Assembly: GCA_964482135.1 (NCBI GenBank)
Contig: CAYZWF010000011.1
Coordinates: 1 to 58,076, forward strand
Origin: UBA11136 sp964482135
Lineage (GTDB): Bacteria; Pseudomonadota; Alphaproteobacteria; UBA11136
DNA length: 58,076 bases
Reading direction: 5' to 3'
In this document: piece after piece, positions 19,097 through 27,701 of the stretch
Position numbering within the stretch: the first letter of the stretch is position 1
How the letters are laid out: the number at the start of each line of letters is the position of its first letter
The notes under the pieces: generated by a model
What the model saw: the letters and a program-made list of their open reading frames with translations, nothing else
What the model was told of the DNA's origin: nothing
Database searches by the model: none
Program-made: the position numbers and the translations under genes

Positions 19097-20167
19097 TTAT
19101 GGCGACCAGGAACGAACGAACGCGGCCAGCTCGGCCACGTGTTCCGGGGGAGTCATGGGCAAAACGCCATGACCAAGATTAAAAATAAAGGGCGCCTTAC
19201 CAAGAATTGAAAGAATGCCGCCCAGGGACTCCTTCATCGTGTCTCCCCCGGTAACCAGCAGATGGGGATCGAGATTTCCCTGTACCACGCAGAGTGTCTG
19301 GATTTCCCGCGCCACCCAGGAAACAGGCATGGTTTGGTCGAGGCTTACGGCGTCCACGCCGGTTTCCTTTACGTAATCCACATAGAGCGGGCCGGCTTGT
19401 CTGGGAAAGCCTATCACCGGCACATGGGGATATGTTTCATGGAGGCGGTGAACAATTTCTTTGGTCGGTTTTATAACCCATTGCCGGAACTGTCTCTCGT
19501 CAAGAATCCCGGCCCAGCTGTCGAAAATCTGTAGAACTTCCGCCCCGCACTCAATTTGTTTCCCCAGATAATGGACCGATGCCTCCACCAGCAAGGAAAG
19601 GAGGTTTTGAAATTCCTGTGGTTGTGAAAGAGCGAAGGTTTTCACGGTCGTGAAATCCCGGCTGCTGCCGCCTTCGATCATATAGGTGGCCACTGTCCAG
19701 GGCGCGCCACAGAATCCGATCAGAGCGGTATTTTCATCCAGTTCTTCCCTGACTCGGGAAACGGTCTCATAAACCGGTTCGAGATATTTATGGAAGGCGT
19801 CGGGATTAAACTCTCCAAGTTTTGAAACACCAGGGAAATCCTCCAGCACCGGCCCTTCACCTTCCTGGAAATTCACACCTTGTCCCAGGGCGTAAGGAAC
19901 CACGAGAATATCCGAAAAAAGAATCGCAGCATCCATGCCATAACGTTTTATGGGTTGTAATGTGACCTCCGCGGCGCGATCCGGTGAAAAACACAGATCG
20001 AGAAATCCTTTTCCCCGATTCCTTATTTCCCGGTATTCAGGCAGATACCGTCCGGCCTGACGCATCAACCAGAACGGGGAAGGCGTCAGAGGCTCCCCCT
20101 TAAAAACCTGGAGCATGGGTTTTCTAGGAAGCGCGTGCATGGATTGTTTGGCTGGTTCTGTAATCAT
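19097..20167 (-). CDS. hemE: Uroporphyrinogen decarboxylase
   Basis: This 356-residue cytosolic enzyme converts uroporphyrinogen III to coproporphyrinogen III by four decarboxylations. The N-terminal signature WLMRQAGRYLPEYR and the YMIEGGSSRDF and FDSWAGIL segments are typical. The start at 20167 gives a slightly long but normal N-terminus. In Caulobacter and relatives hemE borders the chromosome origin, and here too it faces an AT-rich gap and the DUF299 regulator. Confidence 0.97.
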   Translation of the reverse strand: MITEPAKQSMHALPRKPMLQVFKGEPLTPSPFWLMRQAGRYLPEYREIRNRGKGFLDLCFSPDRAAEVTLQPIKRYGMDAAILFSDILVVPYALGQGVNFQEGEGPVLEDFPGVSKLGEFNPDAFHKYLEPVYETVSRVREELDENTALIGFCGAPWTVATYMIEGGSSRDFTTVKTFALSQPQEFQNLLSLLVEASVHYLGKQIECGAEVLQIFDSWAGILDERQFRQWVIKPTKEIVHRLHETYPHVPVIGFPRQAGPLYVDYVKETGVDAVSLDQTMPVSWVAREIQTLCVVQGNLDPHLLVTGGDTMKESLGGILSILGKAPFIFNLGHGVLPMTPPEHVAELAAFVRSWSP

Positions 20168-20197
20168 GGGGTTCGTTCTATACCGGGTAATACCTAC

Positions 20198-20223
20198 TAT
20201 AAATATATAAATATAACTATATA
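20198..20223. other. AT-rich putative DNA-unwinding element
   Basis: Twenty-five of 26 bases are A or T, the strongest AT run in this part of the window. It lies 30 bp upstream of hemE and 40 bp from the best DnaA box. Such elements melt first at bacterial origins; it could equally serve as the hemE promoter core. Confidence 0.5.
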
Positions 20224-20263
20224 GAGGTAGTAGTGGATGCCTGTGGAAACCGGGGATTTCGGC

Positions 20264-20272
20264 TTATTCACA
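20264..20272 (+). promoter_or_regulatory. DnaA box (TTATTCACA)
   Basis: This is a perfect fit to the relaxed consensus TTATNCACA, within the origin candidate. A weaker box, TTTTCCACA on the minus strand, is at 20392-20400. Confidence 0.65.
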
Positions 20273-20333
20273 GAAAATTAAAAATATTGTCGGCGTTTTA
20301 GAAAAACGGCCAGCCACGGGTATAAAATGTCAT

Positions 20334-20359
20334 TCCATGGCAAGAATCGTTGCCATGGA
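20334..20359. repeat. Perfect inverted repeat in the origin with GANTC in its loop
   Basis: TCCATGGCAA (20334-20343) and TTGCCATGGA (20350-20359) are perfect 10 bp inverted arms around the 6 nt loop GAATCG. The loop contains GAATC, a possible CcrM methylation site. This could be a protein-binding palindrome or a hairpin. Confidence 0.85.
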
Positions 20360-20570
20360 GTATATTCGAATAATCTTAAACACGTGAATCATGTGGAAAA
20401 GAAACAGGATTGGATGAAATATCCTGAATGTTATTGAAATTGAACATCATGTTTTCCAGTTGGGATTAATACGGGTAGAAAATTCGGCTTATGGGGAGTG
20501 TTTCGGCCCGATCCTGTTTTTGCTCTACTTTTCCCCCACTTTTACAGGTTATCAATAGACGTTATTTTTC

Positions 20571-21389
20571 ATGGAGACGTTTCACCTTCACCTTGTATCC
20601 GATGCCACCGGCGAAACCGTCGGTAATTTGGCGCGCGCCTGTATCGTCCAGTTTTCCGATATACATCCGCAAGAACACAGCTGGAATCTTGTTCGCACGA
20701 AGAGAGAGCTGGATAAGGTCATCAGGGGAGTTAAGAAAAATCCCGGCATGGTTCTCTATACCCTGGTCAACCGGAAGTTTCAGAATCATCTCGAAAAAAC
20801 ATGTAAAGACCTTGATATTCCGTGTGTCTCGGCGCTGGATCCTATCATTACCTCCATGAGTGGATTTTTCGGCTTGAAGAGCCAGGAAAAACCCGGACAC
20901 CAGCATGTTATGGATGCCGAGTATTTCCACCGCCTCGAAGCCATGAACTATGTCCTGACCCATGATGACGGACAATCGGTTGCCGATCTCGACAAAGCCG
21001 ATGTGATTCTCGTGGGTGTTTCCCGCACCTCGAAAACACCCACCTGTCTCTATCTCGCCAACCGGGGGATCAGCGCCGCCAATATTCCTCTGGTTCCGGG
21101 GTATCCCCTGCCGCCGGAACTGTTCGAAGTGGAAAAGCCCCTTATCATCGGGATGACCAAGAATCCAAAACATCTGACCCAGGTCAGAAAAAACCGGCTC
21201 GATGTTCTCAACCAGGACCATGAAACGGACTATGCCGATCCCGAGGCGGTGCAGGAGGAAATTCGTAACGCACGCCAGGTTTTCACCCGCCATAAGTGGC
21301 CGGTCATTGACGGAACCCGAAAATCCATCGAGGAGATAGCGGCCGTCGTTCTTCAGAACTATGTCCGGCACAGGGAGAATACCCCTTAG
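20571..21389 (+). CDS. Pyruvate phosphate dikinase/PEP synthase regulatory protein (DUF299, RP001 family)
   Basis: The 272-residue bifunctional regulator, by family, phosphorylates (ADP-dependent) and dephosphorylates (Pi-dependent) the active-site threonine region of pyruvate phosphate dikinase or PEP synthase. The P-loop-like GVSRTSKT is at residues 149-156. The N-terminal FHLHLVSDATGETVGNLA and the C-terminal NGTRKSIEE-like IDGTRKSIEEIA are family features. It is the classic right neighbour of alphaproteobacterial oriC. The target dikinase is not in the window, so which one it regulates is open. Confidence 0.92.
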   Translation: METFHLHLVSDATGETVGNLARACIVQFSDIHPQEHSWNLVRTKRELDKVIRGVKKNPGMVLYTLVNRKFQNHLEKTCKDLDIPCVSALDPIITSMSGFFGLKSQEKPGHQHVMDAEYFHRLEAMNYVLTHDDGQSVADLDKADVILVGVSRTSKTPTCLYLANRGISAANIPLVPGYPLPPELFEVEKPLIIGMTKNPKHLTQVRKNRLDVLNQDHETDYADPEAVQEEIRNARQVFTRHKWPVIDGTRKSIEEIAAVVLQNYVRHRENTP

Positions 21390-21391
21390 GG

Positions 21392-21997
21392 ATGGCAGTT
21401 TTACGCCCGGTGATTCTGGCCTCCGCCAGCGAAACGAGACGGAAAATGCTTGAGCGTACCGGTCTCGCGTTTGAAACCGCCGCCGCCACGCTGGACGAGG
21501 AAAAACTTAAGCAAAAACTGACCGCTAATAGTGTGAGCGGAGAAGACTTCCCCCTGGCCCTGGCCGAGGCAAAGGCCCGCGAAGTTGTGGAAAACCATCC
21601 CGGCTCGCTGGTGATCGGCGCCGACCAGATACTCGAATGCGAAGGGCAAAGATTTGACAAACCACAGGACTTGGCCGAGGCACGGCGCCGACTCGAAACG
21701 CTGAGCGGAAAAACCCACAGCCTGACCAGCGCGGTCTGCGTCCTGGATCATGACCGGGTGGCCTGGAGCCACAGTGACTGGGCGTTTCTCACCATGCGAT
21801 CATTGAGCACGGATTTTATGGACTCCTATCTGCAAGCCCTGGGGGAGAAAAACCTCCGCGCCACCGGGCTTTATCAGCTTGAAGGGATGGGGAGCCGGCT
21901 TTTCCTCTCGGTTGAGGGAGATTTTTTCACCATACTGGGGTTGCCGCTTTTTCCCCTTCTGGAATTTCTCCGTTCACAGGGACTCATGGAGACATGA
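21392..21997 (+). CDS. maf: Maf-family nucleotide pyrophosphatase
   Basis: The 201-residue protein hydrolyses non-canonical or excess nucleoside triphosphates and modified pyrimidine nucleotides, by family. The signature LASASETRRKML opens the protein, and GADQILECEGQRFDKP and GLYQLEGMGSRLF mark the active site. It begins 2 nt after the DUF299 gene and overlaps aroE as ATGA. Which Maf subfamily (dTTP/UTP or 7-methyl-GTP) is not settled from sequence alone. Confidence 0.9.
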   Translation: MAVLRPVILASASETRRKMLERTGLAFETAAATLDEEKLKQKLTANSVSGEDFPLALAEAKAREVVENHPGSLVIGADQILECEGQRFDKPQDLAEARRRLETLSGKTHSLTSAVCVLDHDRVAWSHSDWAFLTMRSLSTDFMDSYLQALGEKNLRATGLYQLEGMGSRLFLSVEGDFFTILGLPLFPLLEFLRSQGLMET

Positions 21998-22875
21998 CAT
22001 CACCGGAAAAAACCATACATGCCGGCGTCATGGGGTGGCCCGTGGCCCATTCGCGCTCGCCGCTGCTCCATGGTTTCTGGTTGGAACAGTACCGGATTGA
22101 CGGCGACTATGTGGCCCTGGCGGTAACGCCGGAAGATTTCCCCCAGACCTTCGCTAAACTGCCGGGGCGGGGCTTCTCGGGCGTTAATATTACCGTTCCC
22201 CATAAACAGGCCGCCCTCGACGCCATTATTGCCGCGGGAGGCGTGGTTACTGAGACGGCCCGCCGCCTCGGCGCCGTCAATACCGTGATCTTTCACGAAG
22301 ATGGCTCCGTGGAGGGAGATAATACGGACGCCTTCGGATTCATGGAAAACCTCAGGGAAAAAGCCCCCCGATGGAATCCGGACGGCGCCGTGACGGTTCT
22401 CGGCGCGGGCGGCGCGGTGCGGGCGGTTTGCGCCGGTCTTCTGGAAGCAGGCGTTAAGGAAATACGGCTCGTCAATCGCAGCGAGGAAAAGACCCGCGAA
22501 TTGGCACGGATGTTTGGCCCCTCCATTATCCCCGTCCCATGGGATGAAAGAGAAGCCTCCCTGGCGGGTATCTCGTTGCTGGTGAACGGCACTTCCCTGG
22601 GGATGTCCGGTTCTCCGCCGCTGGACATGGCTCTGGACTCGTTGCCTAAAACCGCCGTGGTCTACGATATTGTCTATGCGCCGCTGGAAACACCCCTGCT
22701 GCGAGCGGCGAAGGCACGCGAAAACCCGGTGGTGGATGGCCTGGGCATGCTTATTCATCAGGCCCGCCCCGCCTTCGAGGCATGGTTCGGGGTGCTGCCC
22801 GACGTCACTCCGGAACTACGTGAAATTCTCGAGGCCGACCTTTGCAAGGAAGAGCGCAAGGGAGACGCGCCATGA
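21994..22875 (+). CDS. aroE: Shikimate dehydrogenase
   Basis: The 293-residue enzyme reduces 3-dehydroshikimate with NADPH in aromatic amino-acid synthesis. GWPVAHSRSPLLHGFW at the N-terminus binds shikimate, and NITVPHK carries the catalytic lysine. The NADP fold has VLGAGGAVRAV near 131-141, and NGTSLGMSG and GLGMLIHQARPAFE are late signatures. It overlaps maf and coaE by 4 bp each (ATGA), making one tightly coupled operon. Confidence 0.96.
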   Translation: MTSPEKTIHAGVMGWPVAHSRSPLLHGFWLEQYRIDGDYVALAVTPEDFPQTFAKLPGRGFSGVNITVPHKQAALDAIIAAGGVVTETARRLGAVNTVIFHEDGSVEGDNTDAFGFMENLREKAPRWNPDGAVTVLGAGGAVRAVCAGLLEAGVKEIRLVNRSEEKTRELARMFGPSIIPVPWDEREASLAGISLLVNGTSLGMSGSPPLDMALDSLPKTAVVYDIVYAPLETPLLRAAKARENPVVDGLGMLIHQARPAFEAWFGVLPDVTPELREILEADLCKEERKGDAP

Positions 22876-23483
22876 TCGTTGCCGGGCTTACCGGGTCCAT
22901 CGGCATGGGTAAATCAACGGCCGCAGCGACTCTGCGCCATCTTGGCTGTCCGGTGCACGAAGCCGATAAAGCTGTCCATCATCTGATGGAGAAAGGAGGC
23001 GCGGCGGTTCCTCTCGTGAAGAAAGCCTTTTCCGAGGCCGTTCCAGGGATAATCAAACAGGGCGCCGTGGACCGCGCGGCTCTGGGCAATTTTGTTTTTG
23101 GCAATGACGAGGCATTGGACCAGCTGGAAGCAATCCTGCATCCGCTGGTGCGCGATGACGAGGAATCCTTTCTTTTTCGCATGGCCATGCGCCGCGAAAA
23201 ACTGGTGTTTCTCGATATTCCCCTGCTGTTCGAAACCGATGTCGAGGGGCGTCTCGATGTGACGGTTTTGGTAACGGCGCCGCCCTTTGTTCAGGCCGCG
23301 CGGGTGCTTCGCCGCCCCGGTATGACGAAGGCGCGGCTGGCGGCGGTGTTGTCCCGCCAGATGCCGGACGCCGAGAAAAAACGCTACGCTGATTTTGTGA
23401 TTCAGACCGGCTTGAGCCGGGGATGGACCTTGCGCCAACTCAGACAGACGGTCAGACTGATTCTTCAGGAACTTGAAAGTTAG
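22872..23483 (+). CDS. coaE: Dephospho-CoA kinase
   Basis: The 203-residue kinase phosphorylates dephospho-CoA, the final step of CoA synthesis. The P-loop GLTGSIGMGKST is at residues 5-16, followed by CPVHEADKAVHHLM. LVFLDIPLLFET is the strand carrying catalytic residues. The start is the ATG that overlaps the aroE stop; the open frame extends 30 bp further upstream but within aroE. dnaQ follows after 3 nt. Confidence 0.95.
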   Translation: MIVAGLTGSIGMGKSTAAATLRHLGCPVHEADKAVHHLMEKGGAAVPLVKKAFSEAVPGIIKQGAVDRAALGNFVFGNDEALDQLEAILHPLVRDDEESFLFRMAMRREKLVFLDIPLLFETDVEGRLDVTVLVTAPPFVQAARVLRRPGMTKARLAAVLSRQMPDAEKKRYADFVIQTGLSRGWTLRQLRQTVRLILQELES

Positions 23484-23486
23484 CCC

Positions 23487-24203
23487 ATGCGTGAAATTGT
23501 TCTGGATACCGAAACCACGGGGTTGAGCCCCGCTAATGGCGACCGTGTGGTTGAAATCGGCTGTATCGAGCTCATGGACCATCTTCCCACGGGTGAGGAA
23601 TTTCACACTTATATCAACCCCGAGCGCGATATGCCCACACCGGCATTCGAGGTTCATGGCCTGTCGCAGGAATTCCTCTCCAGCCACCCCGTTTTCAGCG
23701 CGGTGGTGGAGGATTTCCTGGTCTTTATCGGCAATGACCCCCTGATCATCCACAACGCCTCTTTCGATCTTGGGTTCCTCAACGCCGAACTGGCGGCCTG
23801 TAAACGGGCGGAAATCCCCGAAAGCCGCGCCATCGACACATTAATCCTCGCGCGTAATAAATTCCCCGGCGCCCAAGCCAGCCTGGATGCCCTGTGCCGC
23901 CGCTTCGGAATCGATCTCAGCGCCCGTGAAAAACACGGCGCCCTTCTCGACTCCCACCTTCTGGCCGAGGTCTATCTGGAACTTATCGGCGGCCGCCAGC
24001 ACGGCCTGGGTCTGGGAAGTGACGCGGCTGTGATCGGGGAAGAAAAACCTCTGCCCTCAGGAGATACCCCCGGAGACCATGAGGAATTCGACGCCCACGC
24101 GCCTTCGGCGAGGCCGCCACGTCCCCACGCACCCAGCGCCGAGGAGCTGGCGGCTCATAAGGAAATGCTGGCGCTTCTGGAAACCCCTCTCTGGAATCAG
24201 TAG
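23487..24203 (+). CDS. dnaQ: DNA polymerase III epsilon subunit (3'-5' proofreading exonuclease)
   Basis: The 238-residue proofreading subunit of the replicase is a DEDDh exonuclease. Exo I is DTETTG (Asp7, Glu9), Exo II HNASFDLGFLN, and Exo III HGALLDSHLLAEVY with the catalytic His and Asp. The C-terminal tail is Pro/His-rich and low in complexity before the polymerase-binding end. It sits with holA and the proposed origin in a replication-rich neighbourhood. It converges on secB. Confidence 0.95.
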   Translation: MREIVLDTETTGLSPANGDRVVEIGCIELMDHLPTGEEFHTYINPERDMPTPAFEVHGLSQEFLSSHPVFSAVVEDFLVFIGNDPLIIHNASFDLGFLNAELAACKRAEIPESRAIDTLILARNKFPGAQASLDALCRRFGIDLSAREKHGALLDSHLLAEVYLELIGGRQHGLGLGSDAAVIGEEKPLPSGDTPGDHEEFDAHAPSARPPRPHAPSAEELAAHKEMLALLETPLWNQ

Positions 24204-24227
24204 GGGAAAATCAACAGAGGTTGAAAC

Positions 24228-24764
24228 TTAGGCGTTACCGGCCACCGGCTGGGCGGCGGCCTTGTTGCGCCGGTAGAGATCCGCGAAATCGAGGGGATTG
24301 AGCATCAAGGGCGGGAATCCGGCGTCACGGGTGGTGTGGCCGACAATGGCCCGGATGAAAGGAAACAGAAGGCGCGGGCATTCGATCATGAGGACCGGCT
24401 CGAGGGATTTCTCGGCCACGCCTTCGATGGTGAAAAGCCCGGCATAGGTCAAATCGGCGATAAAGGCGGTGCCCTTTGCGGATTCGGCCTTGATGACGAT
24501 GACCACCGAGACTTCATAGCTGTTTTCCTGGAAGTCAGCCATGGATTCGGCATTTACCTTCAGGTCCACGTTGATTTCAGGGGCCTGATCCTGCTTGATC
24601 AGCACCGCCGGGGAGTTCGGACACTCGAAAGACAAATCCTTGAGATACTGAGCGTGGATGGTGATGGGAAGGCTTTTCAGTTCCTTGTTGGCGCCTTCCA
24701 TAGATATTTCCGCGCCATCTCCGCCATTGGTCTTGTCCTTGGCTATGGGTTTATCGTCCGTCAT
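24228..24764 (-). CDS. secB: Protein-export chaperone SecB
   Basis: The 178-residue tetrameric chaperone keeps preproteins unfolded and delivers them to SecA. ITIHAQYLKDLSFECPN and the C-terminal PLLFPFIR-like RLLFPFIRAIV with DAGFPPLMLNPLDF are family signatures. The N-terminus is Lys/Asp-rich. The frame is open to 24848, but the ATG at 24764 has GGGAGC upstream at suitable spacing and fits the family length. It converges on dnaQ. Confidence 0.96.
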   Translation of the reverse strand: MTDDKPIAKDKTNGGDGAEISMEGANKELKSLPITIHAQYLKDLSFECPNSPAVLIKQDQAPEINVDLKVNAESMADFQENSYEVSVVIVIKAESAKGTAFIADLTYAGLFTIEGVAEKSLEPVLMIECPRLLFPFIRAIVGHTTRDAGFPPLMLNPLDFADLYRRNKAAAQPVAGNA

Positions 24765-24930
24765 AAAAAGCTCCCGGCTGGTGGACAAGAATCGGGGCAT
24801 GCCGCCCGTGGCGGCCCGTGCCTGTGAAAGAAACCCCGTGGCTATCATGGAACGCCACTCCTGGCAACCGGGCCACCGGTCGTGAAAGACGGAGTTTCTT
24901 TATGATCAGTTCTGAATTTTGCGGGAAGGC

Positions 24931-25494
24931 TCAGGAAGAGGGCGGCTTTTCGTTATCATTGGTCATATCCTCTTTTTCTTCGCCACCCTGTTCGGGATCG
25001 TTGGCCAAGGAAGGGGGCTTGGGCTCCTTCCCGCTTGCGGTCAGGTCCTCGAACTTTCCCTCGATAACGCCGTCGTTTCCAAAATCTCTCTTTCCTCCGT
25101 GGGAAAAAGAAGCATCCTCATGAACGAAAACAACACCCGATGAAACCAGGCGATTGAAAATGACGTGGCTTAACAGGTTCCGCAAACCGGGCAAAAAAAG
25201 CAAAAGGCCCAGGCCATCGGTAAAAAACCCCGGTACGATCAACAGCACGGCCGCGGCAAAAAGACAGACCGCATTGAAAAGCTCCACCTCGGGGTATTCC
25301 TGCCGGGCGAGGCCTTCCTGCAGTCGTTGAAAGGCGGTAAATCCCAGATAGCGCAACAGCCAGGCGCCACACAGCGTTGTCAGGACGATAAGTCCTATGG
25401 TCGCCCCCAGGCCCAAAGCCTCACCAACCATGATAAAAAGGGTGATTTCCACCAGCGGCAGAGTCAGGAAAGCGATCAGAATTACAATGGCCAT
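24931..25494 (-). CDS. FxsA family inner-membrane protein
   Basis: This 187-residue membrane protein is of the FxsA type; in E. coli FxsA relieves phage T7 exclusion by F plasmids, while its housekeeping role is unclear. Hydrophobic segments lie at about residues 2-20, 26-46 and 74-104. Family signatures are VEITLFIMVGEALG, GAWLLRYLGF and the VPGFFTDGLGLLLFLPGLR segment. The C-terminal 60 residues are hydrophilic and acidic and probably disordered. It diverges from timA, the usual order in this group. Confidence 0.88.
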   Translation of the reverse strand: MAIVILIAFLTLPLVEITLFIMVGEALGLGATIGLIVLTTLCGAWLLRYLGFTAFQRLQEGLARQEYPEVELFNAVCLFAAAVLLIVPGFFTDGLGLLLFLPGLRNLLSHVIFNRLVSSGVVFVHEDASFSHGGKRDFGNDGVIEGKFEDLTASGKEPKPPSLANDPEQGGEEKEDMTNDNEKPPSS

Positions 25495-25696
25495 ACTTGC
25501 TCTTTCTTCGCCAACGGCTTATCTAAGGAAGGAGAATTCATACATGTTTTCAGGGAACATCCAAACCGGCGGACGCAGAAACTCTGTGGGGAACGCAAGT
25601 GTCAATAGATGGGCCAACAGCCCGGAAAACAAGCACTCCCTGGAAATTCAGTGATATTCTGATGACATTCCAAGAAACAACAGCTGTCGGGAAGAC

Positions 25697-26431
25697 ATGA
25701 TTATGGGCGACGGCTTTCCATTTGACATTATTTTTCTGGGCTTGGTGGCTGTATTCCTGATTCTGCAGCTGCGCAGGGTTCTGGGGCGGCGCACCGGCCA
25801 CGAAAAACCGCCCCCCGATATCTTTAGCCAAACCAGGGCTGATGAAGAGGACGACGGCGGCAACGTGGTTCAGCTGCCGGAAAGTGAATACAAGCCCGTG
25901 GAAGATGAGGATACCTTTGTAGATTCTTCTGGGGATGACGCGGCCGGAGAAGAAGGCCCGCGGCAAACGGATGATGACAAGACGCTTCCCGGGGTGAGGG
26001 ATATCCAGGCCGTTGACGGGGATTTCGATGCCGATGATTTTATTCAGGGCGCATCGGCCGCCTTCGAAATGATTATCGAGGCCTTTGCCAGCGCCGACAT
26101 ATCCACCCTGCGCTCCCTTCTCAGTGATGATGTCTATGGCGATTTCACGTCGGCCATAAGGGCGCGGGAAGACTCCGGGGAAACCCTGGAAAATTCCCTG
26201 GTTGGCCTCAAGAAAGCGGAAATTCTGGAGGCCGGCCTGGACGGACGCGTTGCCACCCTGACCGTCAAATTCGTGTCCGACCAGATAAGCGTCACCCGTG
26301 ACGCGGAGGGAGACGTCATCGGCGGCGACCAGGAACATATTGTCCAGATGGTGGATATATGGACGTTTTCGCGAACACTCCGTTCCCGCGATCCCAACTG
26401 GACCCTGGTGGAAACGCGCAGCCAGAATTGA
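25697..26431 (+). CDS. timA: Tim44/TimA family membrane protein
   Basis: The 244-residue protein has one N-terminal transmembrane helix (about 8-24), an acidic, probably disordered linker (about 35-115), and a C-terminal Tim44-like domain beginning around DDFIQGASAAFEMI. Bacterial relatives anchor in the inner membrane, and the mitochondrial homologue works with Hsp70 in protein import. Its exact bacterial role is uncertain. It lies between fxsA/secB and mltA, the conserved alphaproteobacterial setting. ATGs at 25697 and 25703 are both possible. Confidence 0.88.
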   Translation: MIMGDGFPFDIIFLGLVAVFLILQLRRVLGRRTGHEKPPPDIFSQTRADEEDDGGNVVQLPESEYKPVEDEDTFVDSSGDDAAGEEGPRQTDDDKTLPGVRDIQAVDGDFDADDFIQGASAAFEMIIEAFASADISTLRSLLSDDVYGDFTSAIRAREDSGETLENSLVGLKKAEILEAGLDGRVATLTVKFVSDQISVTRDAEGDVIGGDQEHIVQMVDIWTFSRTLRSRDPNWTLVETRSQN

Positions 26432-26435
26432 TGTG

Positions 26436-27701
26436 ATGCGGGTTCCAGCGGGTGTTCTGACCGTCCTTCTGTCCCTGGCCTTAATGGCCTGTCCGCCTCC
26501 CGAGCCCCCTCCCAACCACCTTACCCTTACTGCGACGGAATTTTCCCGGCTTCCGGGCTGGGGCGAGGACACCCTTTGGGCGGCGGTTCCCGCCTTCCTG
26601 CGTTCCTGCGCTACTCTTAAGTCGCGCGAAGGTTCCGCGCCCTTTTACCGCAACCAGCGCGTGGCGGTGGAGGGAGCATCGGAAGAGGCCGTTTTCTTCG
26701 GCACGGTGGCCGACTGGAAGCCACCTTGCGAAGCGGCGAGGAGAATTGCCAAAGGGGATAACGAAGCCGCGCGCGGGTTTTTCGAACACTGGTTCCGGCC
26801 CTATCTGGCCGCCAATAACGACGACGACGAAGGCCTCTTCACCGGCTATTACGAGGCCCAGCTTCACGGCTCGCGGAAACCTTCCCAGCGCTACCGGGTG
26901 CCGCTTTATCGCCGTCCCAATGACCTGGTTACCATCAATCTCGGGCTGTTCCGGGATGACCTGCGGGGACGCCGCCTCGCGGGGAGGGTTCGCGACCGTA
27001 AACTGGTTCCCTTCGACTCCCGCGCCGAGATCACCCAGGGCGCGCTTAAGGATAAGGAACTGGAACTGTTGTGGGTGGATGATGCAGCGGATGCATTTTT
27101 TCTCCACGTCCAGGGATCGGGCCGGGTGATTCTCGATGACGGCGGCGTGGTGCGGGTGGGCTATGACGGCCAGAACGGCCATTCCTATGTTTCCATCGGG
27201 CGCAAGCTCATTGATTACGGCGAGATGGAGCTTGAGCAGGTCTCCATGCAAAGCATCCGCGCCTGGCTGGCGGCTCACCCCGAGAGGGCGGAAAAACTTC
27301 TGGCGACCAACCCGTCCTTTATCTTCTTTCGTGAAATTCCCGTTGAGGATTCCCAAACCGGTCCGCCGGGGGCACAGGGCGTGGCCTTGACGCCGGAGCG
27401 CTCTCTCGCCGTGGATCTCGCCTTCATGGCCTTGGGGGTTCCGCTGTGGCTCGATACCACCGAGCCCACAGAACCGGCGGAGACCGCCGATTCCGGTAAG
27501 CCCTTGCGGCGTCTCGTGCTGTCCCAGGACACCGGCGGCGCCATACAGGGACCGGTGCGGGGAGATTTTTTCTGGGGTTTCGGCGGACGCGCCGAGGAAA
27601 AAGCGGGGCGCATGAAACAGCCGGGGCGCTATTACGTGCTGTTGCCCAAATCCGTCCGCCCCCATCCCACCCCCAATTCCACAGATAAAAAAGACTCATG
27701 A
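26436..27701 (+). CDS. mltA: Membrane-bound lytic murein transglycosylase A
   Basis: This 421-residue outer-membrane lipoprotein cleaves peptidoglycan glycans with formation of 1,6-anhydro ends. The signal ends in the lipobox LALMAC with Cys19. The MltA domain includes FTGYYEAQLHGSR and ends in the 3D domain LSQDTGGAIQGPVRGDFFWG, which carries the catalytic aspartate. The frame runs on upstream inside timA, but the ATG at 26436 directly precedes the signal peptide. Its stop overlaps the smr gene as ATGA. Confidence 0.95.
   Translation: MRVPAGVLTVLLSLALMACPPPEPPPNHLTLTATEFSRLPGWGEDTLWAAVPAFLRSCATLKSREGSAPFYRNQRVAVEGASEEAVFFGTVADWKPPCEAARRIAKGDNEAARGFFEHWFRPYLAANNDDDEGLFTGYYEAQLHGSRKPSQRYRVPLYRRPNDLVTINLGLFRDDLRGRRLAGRVRDRKLVPFDSRAEITQGALKDKELELLWVDDAADAFFLHVQGSGRVILDDGGVVRVGYDGQNGHSYVSIGRKLIDYGEMELEQVSMQSIRAWLAAHPERAEKLLATNPSFIFFREIPVEDSQTGPPGAQGVALTPERSLAVDLAFMALGVPLWLDTTEPTEPAETADSGKPLRRLVLSQDTGGAIQGPVRGDFFWGFGGRAEEKAGRMKQPGRYYVLLPKSVRPHPTPNSTDKKDS

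Larger units (their letters stand above)
20168..20570. other. Candidate chromosomal replication origin (oriC)
   Basis: This 403 bp AT-rich non-coding gap lies between hemE (minus) and the DUF299 regulator (plus), the position of oriC in Caulobacter and other Alphaproteobacteria. Genes point away from it on both sides. It holds a near-pure A/T stretch (20198-20223), a TTATTCACA DnaA-box match (20264-20272), TTTTCCACA on the minus strand (20392-20400), a weaker match at 20242-20250, two GANTC sites (20344 and 20386) and a 10 bp-arm palindrome. The parS sites and parAB are 9-12 kb away. Assignment is by context and motifs. Confidence 0.75.

Noticed and set aside
20376..20391. CACGTG-containing sequence in the origin as a fourth parS
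   Set aside because: Only the CACGTG core and one half (AATCA) resemble parS; the left half does not match.
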